Below, piece after piece: positions 16,767-25,226 of a stretch of DNA of 35,600 nucleotides. The notes under the pieces are model-generated. The model did no database searches, was not told where the DNA came from, and saw only the letters and a list, made by a program, of their open reading frames with translations. The translations under genes were made by a program, and so were the position numbers. The stretch is from Spartobacteria bacterium. Its GTDB lineage: Bacteria; Verrucomicrobiota; Verrucomicrobiia; Chthoniobacterales; UBA10450. The stretch's first letter is position 1. Each line of letters begins with the position of its first letter. Location of the stretch: NCBI GenBank assembly GCA_003169695.1, contig PNAS01000063.1, forward strand, positions 31,949-67,548. Reading direction: 5' to 3'.

Positions 16767-16786
16767 AAGTTAGCCATGCCTAACTT
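16767..16786. promoter_or_regulatory. Candidate MntR operator (palindrome over the first mntH ATG)
   Basis: AAGTTAG (16767-16773) and CTAACTT (16780-16786) are exact inverted repeats around six central bases, CCATGC, which contain the ATG at 16776. The GTTAG/CTAAC arms resemble DtxR-family operators, and the site lies downstream of the candidate -10, where a bound repressor would block transcription. MntR binding is inferred from position, not shown. Confidence 0.6.
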
Positions 16787-18137
16787 GAACTCTGGCCCTA
16801 TGCATACGGAAGCCGGTTTCCACTCGCAGCCGGTACTGCTAAGCTTGTCCGAGGTCCATCGCAGTCTGGTGGTCCCGTCTTCGGCGGGTTTTTTCCGCAA
16901 GCTCTTCGCGTTTGCCGGTCCGGGGTTCCTTGTTGCCGTGGGATACATGGATCCCGGGAATTGGGCCACCGATCTGGCCGGCGGCTCGAAATACAATTTC
17001 GCGCTGCTCTCGGTGGTGATGGTGTCCAACCTCATGGCCATCCTCCTTCAGGCCCTTTCACTCAAACTCGGAATCGTGACCGGACGGGATCTGGCGCAGG
17101 CCTGCCGCGATCATTACAGCCGGCCGGTCTCATTCCTCTTGTGGTTTATCTGCGAGATCGCCATTGCGGCTTGTGATTTGGCGGAGATCATCGGCTCGGC
17201 CATCGCTTTGAATCTGCTCTTTGGCCTGCCGCTTCTCGTCGGCGTTTGCATCACTGGGCTTGATGTCCTTGTCGTCTTGTTTCTCCAAAACAAAGGCTTC
17301 CGTTATATTGAGGCGCTGGTGATCGCGCTCATCTTCGTGATCGGCGGATGTTTCGCCTGGGAGCTTGTCGTTTCCCGGCCTGATTTGCTGGGGATCGCCA
17401 AAGGCTTCGTGCCTTCTGCGAAGATCATCACCGATCCCGGCATGCTTTACATTGCCATCGGCATTCTCGGGGCGACGGTCATGCCGCATAATCTTTATCT
17501 TCATTCCTCGATCGTGCAGACGCGCCGCTATGAGCTGAACGCGGCCGGCAAACGCGAAGCGATCAAGTTCGCCACGATTGATTCGACCCTGGCTCTGATG
17601 TTCGCGCTCTTCATCAACGCCGCGATTCTGATTGTGTCCGCCGCGACTTTTTACACGCGTGGCCGCAACGACGTCGAGGAAATCCAGGACGCTTACAAAC
17701 TTCTCTCGCCTCTTCTCGGCGTGACCGGCGCGAGCACACTTTTCGCGCTGGCACTTCTCGCGTCCGGCCAGAACTCGACTCTCACGGGGACCCTCGCCGG
17801 CCAGATCGTCATGGAAGGTTTCCTAAACATCCGGATCCGACCCTGGCTGCGCCGGTTGCTCACGCGCGGGATTGCCATCATTCCCGCGATTATTATCACG
17901 GTCATCTCTGGTGAAAAAGGGACCACGAATCTGCTTATCCTGAGTCAGGTGGTTTTGAGTTTGCAGTTGAGCTTCGCTGTGTTCCCGCTCGTCATGTTTA
18001 CGAGCGACAAATTGAAGATGGGCGAATTTGTGAATGGGCTAACGGTGAAATGTCTCGCATGGTTCGTCGCGGTTGTGATCGCTTCGCTAAATGCCTGGCT
18101 GCTCGTCCAAACCTTCCGAAGTTGGTTCGCAACCTAG
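16776..18137 (+). CDS. mntH: Mn2+/H+ symporter, Nramp family (MntH)
   Basis: A 453-residue protein with about eleven transmembrane helices. The Nramp metal-site motifs are intact: DPGN in helix 1 (residues 59-62) and MPHN in helix 6 (236-239), whose methionine selects transition metals over Ca/Mg. [15 protein letters not shown] and [12 protein letters not shown] are family hallmarks. It imports Mn2+ with protons across the inner membrane. The N-terminal ~35 residues are poorly conserved; the ATG at 16776 sits inside the palindrome, so the ATG at 16800 or a later start may be used. It is divergent from mntR and followed seven bases later by a usp gene, likely in the same transcript. Confidence 0.95.
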   Translation: MPNLNSGPMHTEAGFHSQPVLLSLSEVHRSLVVPSSAGFFRKLFAFAGPGFLVAVGYMDPGNWATDLAGGSKYNFALLSVVMVSNLMAILLQALSLKLGIVTGRDLAQACRDHYSRPVSFLLWFICEIAIAACDLAEIIGSAIALNLLFGLPLLVGVCITGLDVLVVLFLQNKGFRYIEALVIALIFVIGGCFAWELVVSRPDLLGIAKGFVPSAKIITDPGMLYIAIGILGATVMPHNLYLHSSIVQTRRYELNAAGKREAIKFATIDSTLALMFALFINAAILIVSAATFYTRGRNDVEEIQDAYKLLSPLLGVTGASTLFALALLASGQNSTLTGTLAGQIVMEGFLNIRIRPWLRRLLTRGIAIIPAIIITVISGEKGTTNLLILSQVVLSLQLSFAVFPLVMFTSDKLKMGEFVNGLTVKCLAWFVAVVIASLNAWLLVQTFRSWFAT

Positions 18138-18144
18138 AACGCGC

Positions 18145-18570
18145 ATGTATAAGACAATCCTGGTCCCCGTCGAAAATCGCGAGACAGACCAAACCATTCT
18201 CAAACACATCCGTCCGCTCGCCCGGCTCGCCAATTCGAAATTAATGCTGGTGCATGTGGCGGATGGCTGGGTGGCGCGGAACTACGAGAACTTTAAATTG
18301 CAGGAGAGCGAAGAGATGAAGGAAGACCGCGCCTATCTGGCGAATCTCGAGCGCGAATTGCAGGCGGAAGGGTTCGACGTCAGCTCCGTTCTGGCCATGG
18401 GCGAGCCGGCCGAGGAAATCATCAAGCTGGCGCGCGCGCACCCGGTCGAGCTCATCGCTATGAGCACGCATGGGCATCGGTTTATCAGCGATCTGCTTTA
18501 CGGCAGCACCGCCGACAAGGTCCGCCACAATGTGGACATTCCCGTGTTACTCTTGAAGGTGAAAAATTGA
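18145..18570 (+). CDS. Universal stress protein (UspA family)
   Basis: A 141-residue protein from the ATG at 18145 (MYKTILVPVEN), the normal Usp start. It has the Rossmann-like first strand, LVHVADGW, and the C-terminal nucleotide-loop region STHGHRFISDLLYGSTADKV. In the ATP-binding signature G-x2-G-x9-G(S/T), the second glycine is replaced (GHRF), while the final GST is kept, so ATP binding is uncertain. The gene starts seven bases after mntH and probably shares its Mn-controlled transcript, which suggests a role in metal or oxidative stress. A longer frame upstream overlaps mntH and adds no family residues. Confidence 0.9.
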   Translation: MYKTILVPVENRETDQTILKHIRPLARLANSKLMLVHVADGWVARNYENFKLQESEEMKEDRAYLANLERELQAEGFDVSSVLAMGEPAEEIIKLARAHPVELIAMSTHGHRFISDLLYGSTADKVRHNVDIPVLLLKVKN

Positions 18571-18576
18571 GCACAC

Positions 18577-18828
18577 GTGCCGGTTCAATTTCATGATGTT
18601 GCGACGGACTGGAAGCCTATCTTCGAGCGGTTGCCAGCGACCATCACTCTTAGCGTTGCGGGACTTCGAACGTCGAAGCGAGATCGTCGCGTTAATTCAT
18701 AGGGTAAACCTCAACGACAGCCACACCCGTCATTCCATTCACGCCGCTGACGACGGTGGAACGGAATGCGGTATTGCCAAGAAGGCCACGCACGCGGCAA
18801 GCTCGTTATCACGATAGGGGAGGAGTAG
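18577..18828 (+). pseudogene. Decayed C-terminus of a zinc-type NAD(P)H-dependent oxidoreductase/quinone reductase
   Basis: Two out-of-phase pieces look like the end of an MDR-family quinone oxidoreductase: VPVQFHDVATDWKPIFERLP then ITLSVAG (from 18577, ending at a stop near 18702), and, in a different frame, QEGHARGKLVITIGEE to the stop at 18826-18828. The family normally ends in ...LExGHARGKVVITV. Between them the frame is broken. The catalytic domain is missing. I read it as a remnant; the assignment rests on the short conserved tail. The stretch from 18829 to 18919 holds nothing recognisable. Confidence 0.45.
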
Positions 18829-18919
18829 AAACGGCCAACGAAGCAAGGGATCGGTCGTTAGATCATAGATGGATCTTTCGATTCTAAGAACGACCCTGCG
18901 CTATCCTCCAAAATGGAGT

Positions 18920-19426
18920 TTACGGCTGGTTGCCCTTATATTCAGACACGCACCTATTATATGCGTCGTAGACGGAACACGGGATCCCTCTGTCAATAAC
19001 TTGCTCAATAATAATTTCGTTTATGCGATTCCATCTCGCTTGGGAGAACCCGTCTCCCGAGACCACCACAGTGCTTTGGGGTAACCGAAGACGCCACCTC
19101 GCACCCCACCGACTTCTCATTTCTGCTTTCTCGATCTCATCCCATAGAACTTTCGTTTCGCTTCCGTTTCGCCAGGTTAACACGAGAGAAGATGGCGACA
19201 GCGAAAGGCTCTTCGGTGCACGAAGGAGAAACCTGCCGATGTAAAAAAGCAGGAAGATTACTGCGCCTACCAGGCCGGCGCCCAGAGCATACGGCAGCGT
19301 CATCCCAGGATGCGCCCAGCTCCGAGCTAGAAGAGTGACAGGCGCCAAAACAGCGATACCAATACAGACCAGCAAATCCTCTCGGAGTGCGCTCGCAAAC
19401 GTCGCCTTAAAGGTTTCCGATTCCAT
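18920..19426 (-). CDS. Small membrane protein with PH-like (YcxB-type) domain
   Basis: Starting at the ATG at 19426 the product has 168 residues: a short helix, two transmembrane segments (about 16-34 and 45-66), then a C-terminal ~80-residue domain beginning LSLSPSSLVLTWRNGSETKVLWDEIEKAE and ending in an amphipathic helix, the layout of YcxB-like or bacterial PH-domain membrane proteins. The function of that group is unknown. The open frame continues upstream to 19573; those extra 49 residues (start MPVRFELTNY) have no hydrophobic or conserved pattern, so I prefer the shorter form with moderate confidence. It lies downstream of the comM remnant on the same strand. Confidence 0.55.
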   Translation of the reverse strand: MESETFKATFASALREDLLVCIGIAVLAPVTLLARSWAHPGMTLPYALGAGLVGAVIFLLFYIGRFLLRAPKSLSLSPSSLVLTWRNGSETKVLWDEIEKAEMRSRWGARWRLRLPQSTVVVSGDGFSQARWNRINEIIIEQVIDRGIPCSVYDAYNRCVSEYKGNQP

Positions 19427-19603
19427 CGAAAAGTAGGCCGGCCAATGTATCAGACTTGCCGGCGATCTAGCCACAACATAATCGCCGCGTCCGTGCAACA
19501 GCGGCTCCGAGCAGTTTGGGATGAAGACCAGTTTTCTCGTGCGATAATTGGTCAACTCAAACCGTACCGGCATAATGCAAGCGCGCGTCCACTGACTTCG
19601 AAT

Positions 19604-20179
19604 TCACACCCAAAGCGTCCGATCGAAGGTCCGATACTGGATCGCGTCGCTCACATGTTCGGTGGTGATTTCATCACACGACTGCAAATCGGCGACCGTG
19701 CGCGACACTTTCAGGATCCGATCGTAAGCGCGAGCGCTGAGATTCAGTTCCGTCATCGCCACGCGAATCAGCTCCTGCGATTCGTCGCTGAGTTTGCAGT
19801 GTTGTTTAATCTGGCGCGGGCCCATCCGCGCATTGCAGTTGACCTTTTTATCGGAACGAAAACGCGTCTGCTGCCGCTCGCGCGCACGACCCACGCGAGC
19901 ACGAATCGCCGCGGAATCTTCTTCCGTCCTGGTGCTCGAGATATCGCGGTATTCCACCGCGGGAACTTCGATGTGCAGATCGATGCGATCGAGCAGTGGT
20001 CCGGAAATTCTCTGCCGATAACGCTGGACCTGAAGCGGACCGCATCGGCATTCGCGTTTTAGATCACCGAAATAACCGCACGGACACGGGTTCATCGCCG
20101 CCACGAGCATGAACTCCGAAGGGAACGTAACGCTGCCGGCTGCGCGCGAGATCGTGACCTTGCCGTCTTCCGACGGCAA
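19604..20179 (-). pseudogene. comM: comM (Mg-chelatase-like AAA+ ATPase), 5'-truncated
   Basis: The 191 codons match the C-terminal part of ComM/YifB, the branch-migration helicase of natural transformation: EDGKVTISRAAG, FMLVAAMNPCPCGYFGD (sensor 1 and first Cys pair), RECRCGP (second Cys pair), RYRQRISGPLLDRIDLHIEVP (arginine-finger region) and the Mg_chelatase_C helices NLSARAYDRILKVSRTVADL. Full ComM has ~500 residues; the Lon-like N-terminal domain, Walker A and Walker B are absent, and the frame is closed by a TGA about 36 bases before the first codon. The only possible start is a TTG in a hairpin. The fragment cannot hydrolyse ATP, so I call it a pseudogene. Confidence 0.8.
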
Positions 20180-20180
20180 G
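20159..20180. repeat. Perfect 9-bp hairpin at the comM breakpoint
   Basis: CTTGCCGTC (20159-20167) and GACGGCAAG (20172-20180) are exact inverted repeats with a four-base loop. The left arm belongs to the conserved EDGK codons of comM; the right arm marks where homology to ComM ends. This is the pattern expected if the break arose at, or created, an inverted repeat. Confidence 0.7.
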
Positions 20181-20269
20181 CAGGCGAGGCAGCGTACGGA
20201 TCACGCCGGGTGAGGAACGGTTTGGTAAATCTGCGTGCCATCCGGCCTGTGCGCGTTTAATAGAGCAGC

Positions 20270-21478
20270 GTGAAGGCTCTTTTCCTCACGAACGAGTATC
20301 CGCCAAACGTCTATGGCGGAGCGGGCGTGCATGTCGACTATCTGTCGCGCGAACTCGCGAAGGCGATGCCGATCGAGGTGCGGTGTTTCGGAAATCAAAA
20401 ACTGGAGAAAGGAAATCTTTCCGTAACCGGATTCGAACTCGACGCCTCACAGTTCAACTGCCCCCAGCCGCTGCGTTCGGTCTTTGGCGCAATCCGCCGC
20501 TGCACGGATTTTAACACGGCGAATATCGATGCCGATCTTGTCCATTGCCACACGTGGTACAGCCACTTCGGCGGGATTCTCGCGAAAATAAATTACGGCA
20601 TTCCTCTCGTGATCACGGTCCACTCGCTGGAACCGCTTCGGCCTTGGAAGCGCGAACAGCTCGGTGGCGGATACGACTTTACGGTCTGGCTCGAGAAAAC
20701 GGCTTTGGAAATGGCGGACGCCGTTATCGCTGTCTCCGCCCAAACGAAAGCGGATGTGGAGCGGCTCTTCAAAGTCAGGGCGGACCGTCTTCATGTGATC
20801 TACAACGGGATCGATCTTGAGGAGTATCGGAAGCTGGATTCCGCCGCGGCGCTGGTTCGTTACGGGGTTACTCCGGAAAGGCCTTTCTTACTTTTTGTCG
20901 GTCGTATCACGCGGCAAAAAGGTATCGTTCATCTCGTCCGCGCGATCGAATTTATGGACACGGATTTTCAGATCGTGCTTTGCGCCGGCGCGCCCGATAC
21001 GCCGGAGATCGGCGTCGAGATGAAGGAGGCCGTCGAGAAAATGAAAACCAAGCGCGCCGGCATCATTTGGATTGACGCGATGGTCGATAAGCAAACGGTG
21101 CGCGAACTGTATTCGCATGCCGCCGTTTTTTGTTGTCCGTCCATTTACGAGCCGTTTGGCATTATTAATCTCGAAGCAATGGCGTGCGAAACAGCCGTCG
21201 TGGCCACCGCCGTAGGTGGGATTAAAGAAGTCGTGGTCGATGGCAAGACCGGCTTTCTCGTCCCGATCGATCAGATGGAGGAGAGCCCTTTCGAGCCGCG
21301 CGATCCGGAAAAGTTTGCGCGCGACCTTGCAGGACGAATCAATCAATTGATCGCCAATCCGGAACTCTGCGCGAAGTTCGGACGAGCCGGACGGAAACGC
21401 GCGGAGGAGAAATTCGGTTGGCCCGCCATCGCCGCGCAAACAAAATTGCTCTATGAGCAGCTGCTGGTATCAGACTGA
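20270..21478 (+). CDS. glgA: Glycogen synthase, GT4 (actinobacterial GlgA/GlgM) type
   Basis: A 402-residue GT-B glycosyltransferase starting at GTG 20270. The N-terminus MKALFLTNEYPPNVYGGAGVHV, the middle ALEMADAVIAVSAQTKADVE and HVIYNGIDLEEY, and the C-terminal YEPFGIINLEAMACETAVVA (E-x7-E nucleotide-sugar motif) match the short GlgA of actinobacteria (family GT4), which elongates alpha-1,4-glucan from ADP-glucose (or makes maltose-1-phosphate, GlgM). It is about 75 residues shorter than the GT5 GlgA of E. coli. Donor specificity cannot be read from sequence. It is divergent from the comM remnant; no glgB/C/P gene is adjacent. Confidence 0.88.
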   Translation: MKALFLTNEYPPNVYGGAGVHVDYLSRELAKAMPIEVRCFGNQKLEKGNLSVTGFELDASQFNCPQPLRSVFGAIRRCTDFNTANIDADLVHCHTWYSHFGGILAKINYGIPLVITVHSLEPLRPWKREQLGGGYDFTVWLEKTALEMADAVIAVSAQTKADVERLFKVRADRLHVIYNGIDLEEYRKLDSAAALVRYGVTPERPFLLFVGRITRQKGIVHLVRAIEFMDTDFQIVLCAGAPDTPEIGVEMKEAVEKMKTKRAGIIWIDAMVDKQTVRELYSHAAVFCCPSIYEPFGIINLEAMACETAVVATAVGGIKEVVVDGKTGFLVPIDQMEESPFEPRDPEKFARDLAGRINQLIANPELCAKFGRAGRKRAEEKFGWPAIAAQTKLLYEQLLVSD

Positions 21479-21510
21479 TGGGTACTCTCCCATTCTCATA
21501 GCGCGGCACC

Positions 21511-21567
21511 GTCACCCGACCCGCCGAAGCGCTTTGGCGCGCAGGTGGCTGTGCGGCTCGGGATGAC
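21511..21567. repeat. REP-like palindromic element between glgA and obgE
   Basis: An 18-bp core CGCCGAAGCGCTTTGGCG (21522-21539) is self-complementary with one mismatch per arm. It is flanked by GTCACCCGAC and CTCGGGATGAC, which pair imperfectly. The whole forms a long imperfect hairpin in the 140-bp gap; no T-run follows. Confidence 0.6.
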
Positions 21568-21619
21568 AAGTGGCAAAGACAATGCCAATTTGCAGGGAGG
21601 CTGCGCGAAAATTCCCCCT

Positions 21620-22804
21620 ATGTTTGTCGATCGAATTAAAGTTTTTGCCCAGGCCGGTGACGGCGGGCGCGGCTGCGTCAGTTTTCGGCGCGAAAAATTC
21701 GTGCCGCGTGGCGGCCCGGATGGGGGCGACGGCGGCCGCGGCGGAGACGTCATTCTCCGCACCGATGTCCATACCGATAATCTTTCGAATCTTTTTTATG
21801 AGCCGATTATCAAGGCCAAAAGTGGCGCGCACGGACAGGGCAAGAAGAAGCACGGGCGAGCTGCCATCTCAAAAGTAGTCAAGGTTCCGGTCGGCACGGT
21901 TGTGTATCGCGCTGCTGCGCCGATTCCGCGCCATGATGACTTTGGGGACGCCGCCGCGTCGAATGGACAGGCTGTGGGGCAAACACACCGCTCGCCGCGG
22001 ACAGAGGATTCACTTCCGGCAGGCGGCGCGCCTGCCGTCCAAGAGGAAGACGGCGCCGATCCAATCGCCGATCTCACGCACGACGGTGAAGAATTTATTC
22101 TCTGTCAGGGCGGAGGCGGCGGGAAGGGCAACGTTCATTTCAAGAGTTCGCGCAATCGCGCGCCCGTCCAATACACCGAAGGGGAGGAGGGCGAGCAAGG
22201 TCACTTTCTTTTCGAGCTTCGGACGATGGCCGACGCCGCGCTCGTGGGTTATCCGAACGCCGGCAAGTCGACCTTGCTCGGAAAAATCTCGGCGGCGCAT
22301 CCGAAGATCGCGCCCTATCCGTTCACAACGCTTCATCCGGTGGTTGGAGTGGTTGATTTCGATGGCTATCGCCGCGCGTCGATTGCCGATATTCCCGGCT
22401 TGATCGAAGGAGCTCACCGCAACGTCGGCCTCGGTCACGATTTTCTTCGCCATATCACTCGCTGCCGAATTTTGCTTTTCATCCTCGACATCGCGGGAAG
22501 CGAGGGGCGGCACCCGATCGAAGATCTCCAGAACTTGCGGCGCGAGATTGATCTCTACGATTCGCGACTTTCGCAGCGACCGTGGTACGTGGTCGCAAAC
22601 AAAATGGATCTTCCCGGAGCGACGGAGAACTTGCGAGCGCTCGAACAACGATTTCCCGATCTGGAGATCGTCGCGATTTCCGCGGATCGATCTGACGGCA
22701 TCGCGGAGCTACGGGCAGGGCTCGAGCGATGGCTCTATAACACGGCAGAAGAATCGCCGGGAAAAAAAATGGCCGGGGCCGCGGAAGTCGTGGCCGCCGA
22801 ATAA
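21620..22804 (+). CDS. obgE: Obg-family GTPase with a repeat-derived insertion
   Basis: A 394-residue protein from the ATG at 21620. The glycine-rich Obg domain starts MFVDRIKVFAQAGDGGRGC. The G domain has G1 GYPNAGKS (210-217), G3 DIPG (257-260) and G4 NKMD. It is a large-ribosomal-subunit assembly and stress GTPase, normally essential. Between VPVGTVVYR and IADLTHDGEEFIL there are about 51 extra residues (98-148) where homologues have a short turn; the DNA there (21911-22063) contains a perfect 8-bp hairpin and keeps the frame. The usual acidic C-terminal domain is reduced to a short tail. An upstream in-frame codon at 21545 would extend into the REP-like element and is rejected. The next gene starts within a few bases, so translation may be coupled. 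Confidence 0.93.
   Translation: MFVDRIKVFAQAGDGGRGCVSFRREKFVPRGGPDGGDGGRGGDVILRTDVHTDNLSNLFYEPIIKAKSGAHGQGKKKHGRAAISKVVKVPVGTVVYRAAAPIPRHDDFGDAAASNGQAVGQTHRSPRTEDSLPAGGAPAVQEEDGADPIADLTHDGEEFILCQGGGGGKGNVHFKSSRNRAPVQYTEGEEGEQGHFLFELRTMADAALVGYPNAGKSTLLGKISAAHPKIAPYPFTTLHPVVGVVDFDGYRRASIADIPGLIEGAHRNVGLGHDFLRHITRCRILLFILDIAGSEGRHPIEDLQNLRREIDLYDSRLSQRPWYVVANKMDLPGATENLRALEQRFPDLEIVAISADRSDGIAELRAGLERWLYNTAEESPGKKMAGAAEVVAAE
22018..22036. repeat. Hairpin inside the obgE insertion
   Basis: GGCAGGCG (22018-22025) and CGCCTGCC (22029-22036) are perfect inverted repeats around three bases, in the centre of the extra coding segment 21911-22063. It resembles the intergenic palindromes elsewhere in the window and marks the insertion as repeat-derived. 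Confidence 0.7.
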
Positions 22805-22847
22805 CAGATGGACAACGAGCAATACCTCACGGACAATCGCGCTTTTC

Positions 22848-24074
22848 ATGGGTAAACGAGTTGTAGCCAGTTACTGCACGACCTTCCTCAAGCGGGAGAT
22901 GTTGCATATCTACCGCCAGGTCAGGTCGCTCCATGATTACGAGACGTTCGTCATGACCAAAGCGTTGCAAAACGGCGAACTGTTTCCTTTCCGCGACATC
23001 GAGATCATTCCAAAACCGCCGAGCAATCCGCTGCGACATGGCTGGCTGAAGTGGGTGAAACAACGGCCTCCGATTGTCTATCGTGGCGAATATAAGATGC
23101 TTTCGAACCTTCTGGAGCGGCGCGGCGCGGACCTGATGCATATCTATTTCGGTCATACTGGCGTGCACCTCCTGCCCTTCATCAGACGCTGGCATAAGCC
23201 GTGTGTCGTTTCGTTTCACGGCGCCGACGTGGCGGAAAAGAAAGACATTCGTGATTACGCTCCGAAATTGCGCAACCTGTTCAACGCAGTCCCGCTGGTC
23301 CTCGCGCGTTCCCGATCTCTCGCGGATCGACTTCTGACCCTGGGATGTCCGCCCGAGCGCCTGCGCATCAATCGGACCGGTGTCCCGTTGGATGAATTTC
23401 CCTTCGTTCGTCGCGAGGCGCCGAGGGATGGCCGGTGGAGATTTATGCAAGCTTGCCGCCTTATTCCGAAGAAAGGGGTGGCTACATCGCTTTGCGCTTT
23501 CGCGATTTTCCAGAAGGAGTTTCCGCATTCTGAGCTGGTTATTGCCGGCAAAGGTCCGCTCCAATCACACCTCGAAGAACTCGCGGAGGAACTCGGGATT
23601 GTCGCGAAGGTTCATTTCCGCGGGTTTCTCTCCCAGGCGGAATTGATGGAGCTCTACGCCAACTCGCATTTTTTTCTTCATCCCAGCGAGACACCGCCGG
23701 ATCAAAACCAGGAAGGCGTCCCGAACTCCATTCTCGAAGCGATGTCGACAGGTCTTTCGGTTCTCGCCACTCGGCACGGAGGAATTCCTGAAGCCGTCGA
23801 GCACGGCCGATGTGGACTGCTGGTGGAGGAGCGAGACTTTGTCGCGCTGGCTGCTTCGATGAAAGAAATCGCGCGCTCACCCTTCGCCTTTCGCGAAATG
23901 GGCGCACTGGCCAGCGAGTCGGTCGCGGCACATTTTGAGCAGCGAGAGCAGATTCGCCAGCTTGAGAGTCACTACGATGAAGCGGTCGCCCTGGCGGGCG
24001 CCGAGGAGCGGGTATCGCGTCCGGCGGCAGCTGTTATCAAGGAGCGTTTTCCTGAACAAGTTCCGGTAGAATAA
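22848..24074 (+). CDS. GT4 family glycosyltransferase (WcaL/colanic-acid-type)
   Basis: A 408-residue GT-B enzyme starting at ATG 22848 (MGKRVVASYCTTFLKREM). The N-terminal half has VVSFHGADVAEK, usual in exopolysaccharide GT4 enzymes; the C-terminal half has ACRLIPKKGV, VIAGKGPL and HPSETPPDQNQEGVPNS followed by ILEAMSTGLSVLAT, the E-x7-E retaining nucleotide-sugar site. It probably transfers a hexose to a cell-surface polysaccharide; donor and acceptor are unknown. A 15-codon ORF (22808-22855) starting three bases after obgE overlaps its start in another frame and could couple translation. A longer in-frame start inside obgE is rejected. Confidence 0.85.
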   Translation: MGKRVVASYCTTFLKREMLHIYRQVRSLHDYETFVMTKALQNGELFPFRDIEIIPKPPSNPLRHGWLKWVKQRPPIVYRGEYKMLSNLLERRGADLMHIYFGHTGVHLLPFIRRWHKPCVVSFHGADVAEKKDIRDYAPKLRNLFNAVPLVLARSRSLADRLLTLGCPPERLRINRTGVPLDEFPFVRREAPRDGRWRFMQACRLIPKKGVATSLCAFAIFQKEFPHSELVIAGKGPLQSHLEELAEELGIVAKVHFRGFLSQAELMELYANSHFFLHPSETPPDQNQEGVPNSILEAMSTGLSVLATRHGGIPEAVEHGRCGLLVEERDFVALAASMKEIARSPFAFREMGALASESVAAHFEQREQIRQLESHYDEAVALAGAEERVSRPAAAVIKERFPEQVPVE

Positions 24075-24244
24075 GCCGCGCCGCCAAGACGCGTGACGAG
24101 CAGACAAATTTCGGGAAAGTTTCTTGTCATCGTGGCAAAACACGCTTTGGTATGCGCGACGCAAGCGCCCCTTGTGTTGTGTGCACCGCTGCCGCGGCGC
24201 CGCACCTACGGGAAACATCGGGCTGCTGCTTCCAACGTAACTCA

Positions 24245-25162
24245 ATGCCGCGTCGTTTTTCACCATTAATCCTGATCGTTCTGGCCCTTTGCGCGTGCGG
24301 CGCGGTTTCGGCGCCGGCACTCGCCGCGGAACAGGCGCAGGAGACCGCGAAGGAAGAACAGGAATCGGTTCCTCTCAAACCCGCCGTTCTTTTCCAGATT
24401 GGCAAGCTCGCGATTACGAATTCGATGTTGGTCACCTGGATTGTCGCGGCCGGAATTATCGTTTGTGCGCAGGCGGCAACGCGCACGATCAAATCAGTGC
24501 CCAGCGGGGCGCAGAACTTCTGGGAATGGCTGGTGGAAAGTCTTTACACTTTCCTTGAAAACATCATCGGCCGCGAGCTAGTCAGGAAGACGTTCTGGTT
24601 TTTCGCGACGATTTTTATTTTCATTTTGTTTCTGAACTGGTTCGGTCTCCTGCCCGGCGTCGGTAGCATTGGTTGGGGGCATCACGATGCGACGGGTGCT
24701 TTTCATGTCGATCGCCCACTTCTTCGGGGCGCGAATGCTGATCTGAATCTGACCCTGGCGATGGCTTCGGTCTTTTTCATTTGCTGGATTGTCTGGGCCA
24801 TTCAGGCCAACGGCATCGGCGGCCTCATCTTGCACCTCTTCGGTCCCAAAGGCGAAACCACCGGGTTTCTAAAGCTGTTGATGATCGTCATCTTTTTCAT
24901 CGTCGGCTGGCTGGAAATCGTTTCGATTTTATTTCGGCCGGTCTCGCTCAGCTTCCGCTTATTCGGAAATGTTTACGCGGGTGAAATCATGCTCGAATCG
25001 ATGAGCCATATCGTTCCGTCACTTGCCTGGCTTATCCCGATCCCGTTTTATTTCATGGAGTTGCTCGTCGGAATCGTGCAGGCATTGGTCTTCATGCTTT
25101 TGACCGCCGTTTTTACTCTTTTGATTGCGCAACACGACCCGGGGCACGAAGCGCACCACTGA
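24245..25162 (+). CDS. atpB: ATP synthase Fo subunit a
   Basis: A 305-residue membrane protein from the ATG at 24245. The N-terminus (MPRRFSPLILIVLALCACG...ALA) is a signal-peptide-like segment followed by a charged linker, then five or six transmembrane helices. The proton-channel helix is SLSFRLFGNVYAGEIM, with R238 equivalent to the essential Arg210 of E. coli; GIVQALVFMLLTAVF is the last helix with the conserved Gln. It forms the proton path against the c-ring. An open frame to 24152 adds Cys-rich residues with no family support. First gene of the atp operon; no atpI precedes it. The 170 bp before it hold a TTGTCA (24124-24129) but no convincing -10. Confidence 0.96.
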   Translation: MPRRFSPLILIVLALCACGAVSAPALAAEQAQETAKEEQESVPLKPAVLFQIGKLAITNSMLVTWIVAAGIIVCAQAATRTIKSVPSGAQNFWEWLVESLYTFLENIIGRELVRKTFWFFATIFIFILFLNWFGLLPGVGSIGWGHHDATGAFHVDRPLLRGANADLNLTLAMASVFFICWIVWAIQANGIGGLILHLFGPKGETTGFLKLLMIVIFFIVGWLEIVSILFRPVSLSFRLFGNVYAGEIMLESMSHIVPSLAWLIPIPFYFMELLVGIVQALVFMLLTAVFTLLIAQHDPGHEAHH

Positions 25163-25226
25163 TAATTTCGACGATCGGACCGTGGACCCCGCGGCGATCG
25201 TTGGAGAGAAAACCCAAATAGAAAAT

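Noticed and set aside
18593..18817. 74-codon forward frame after usp
   Set aside because: It runs out of phase with both pieces of the dehydrogenase remnant and has no motif of its own.
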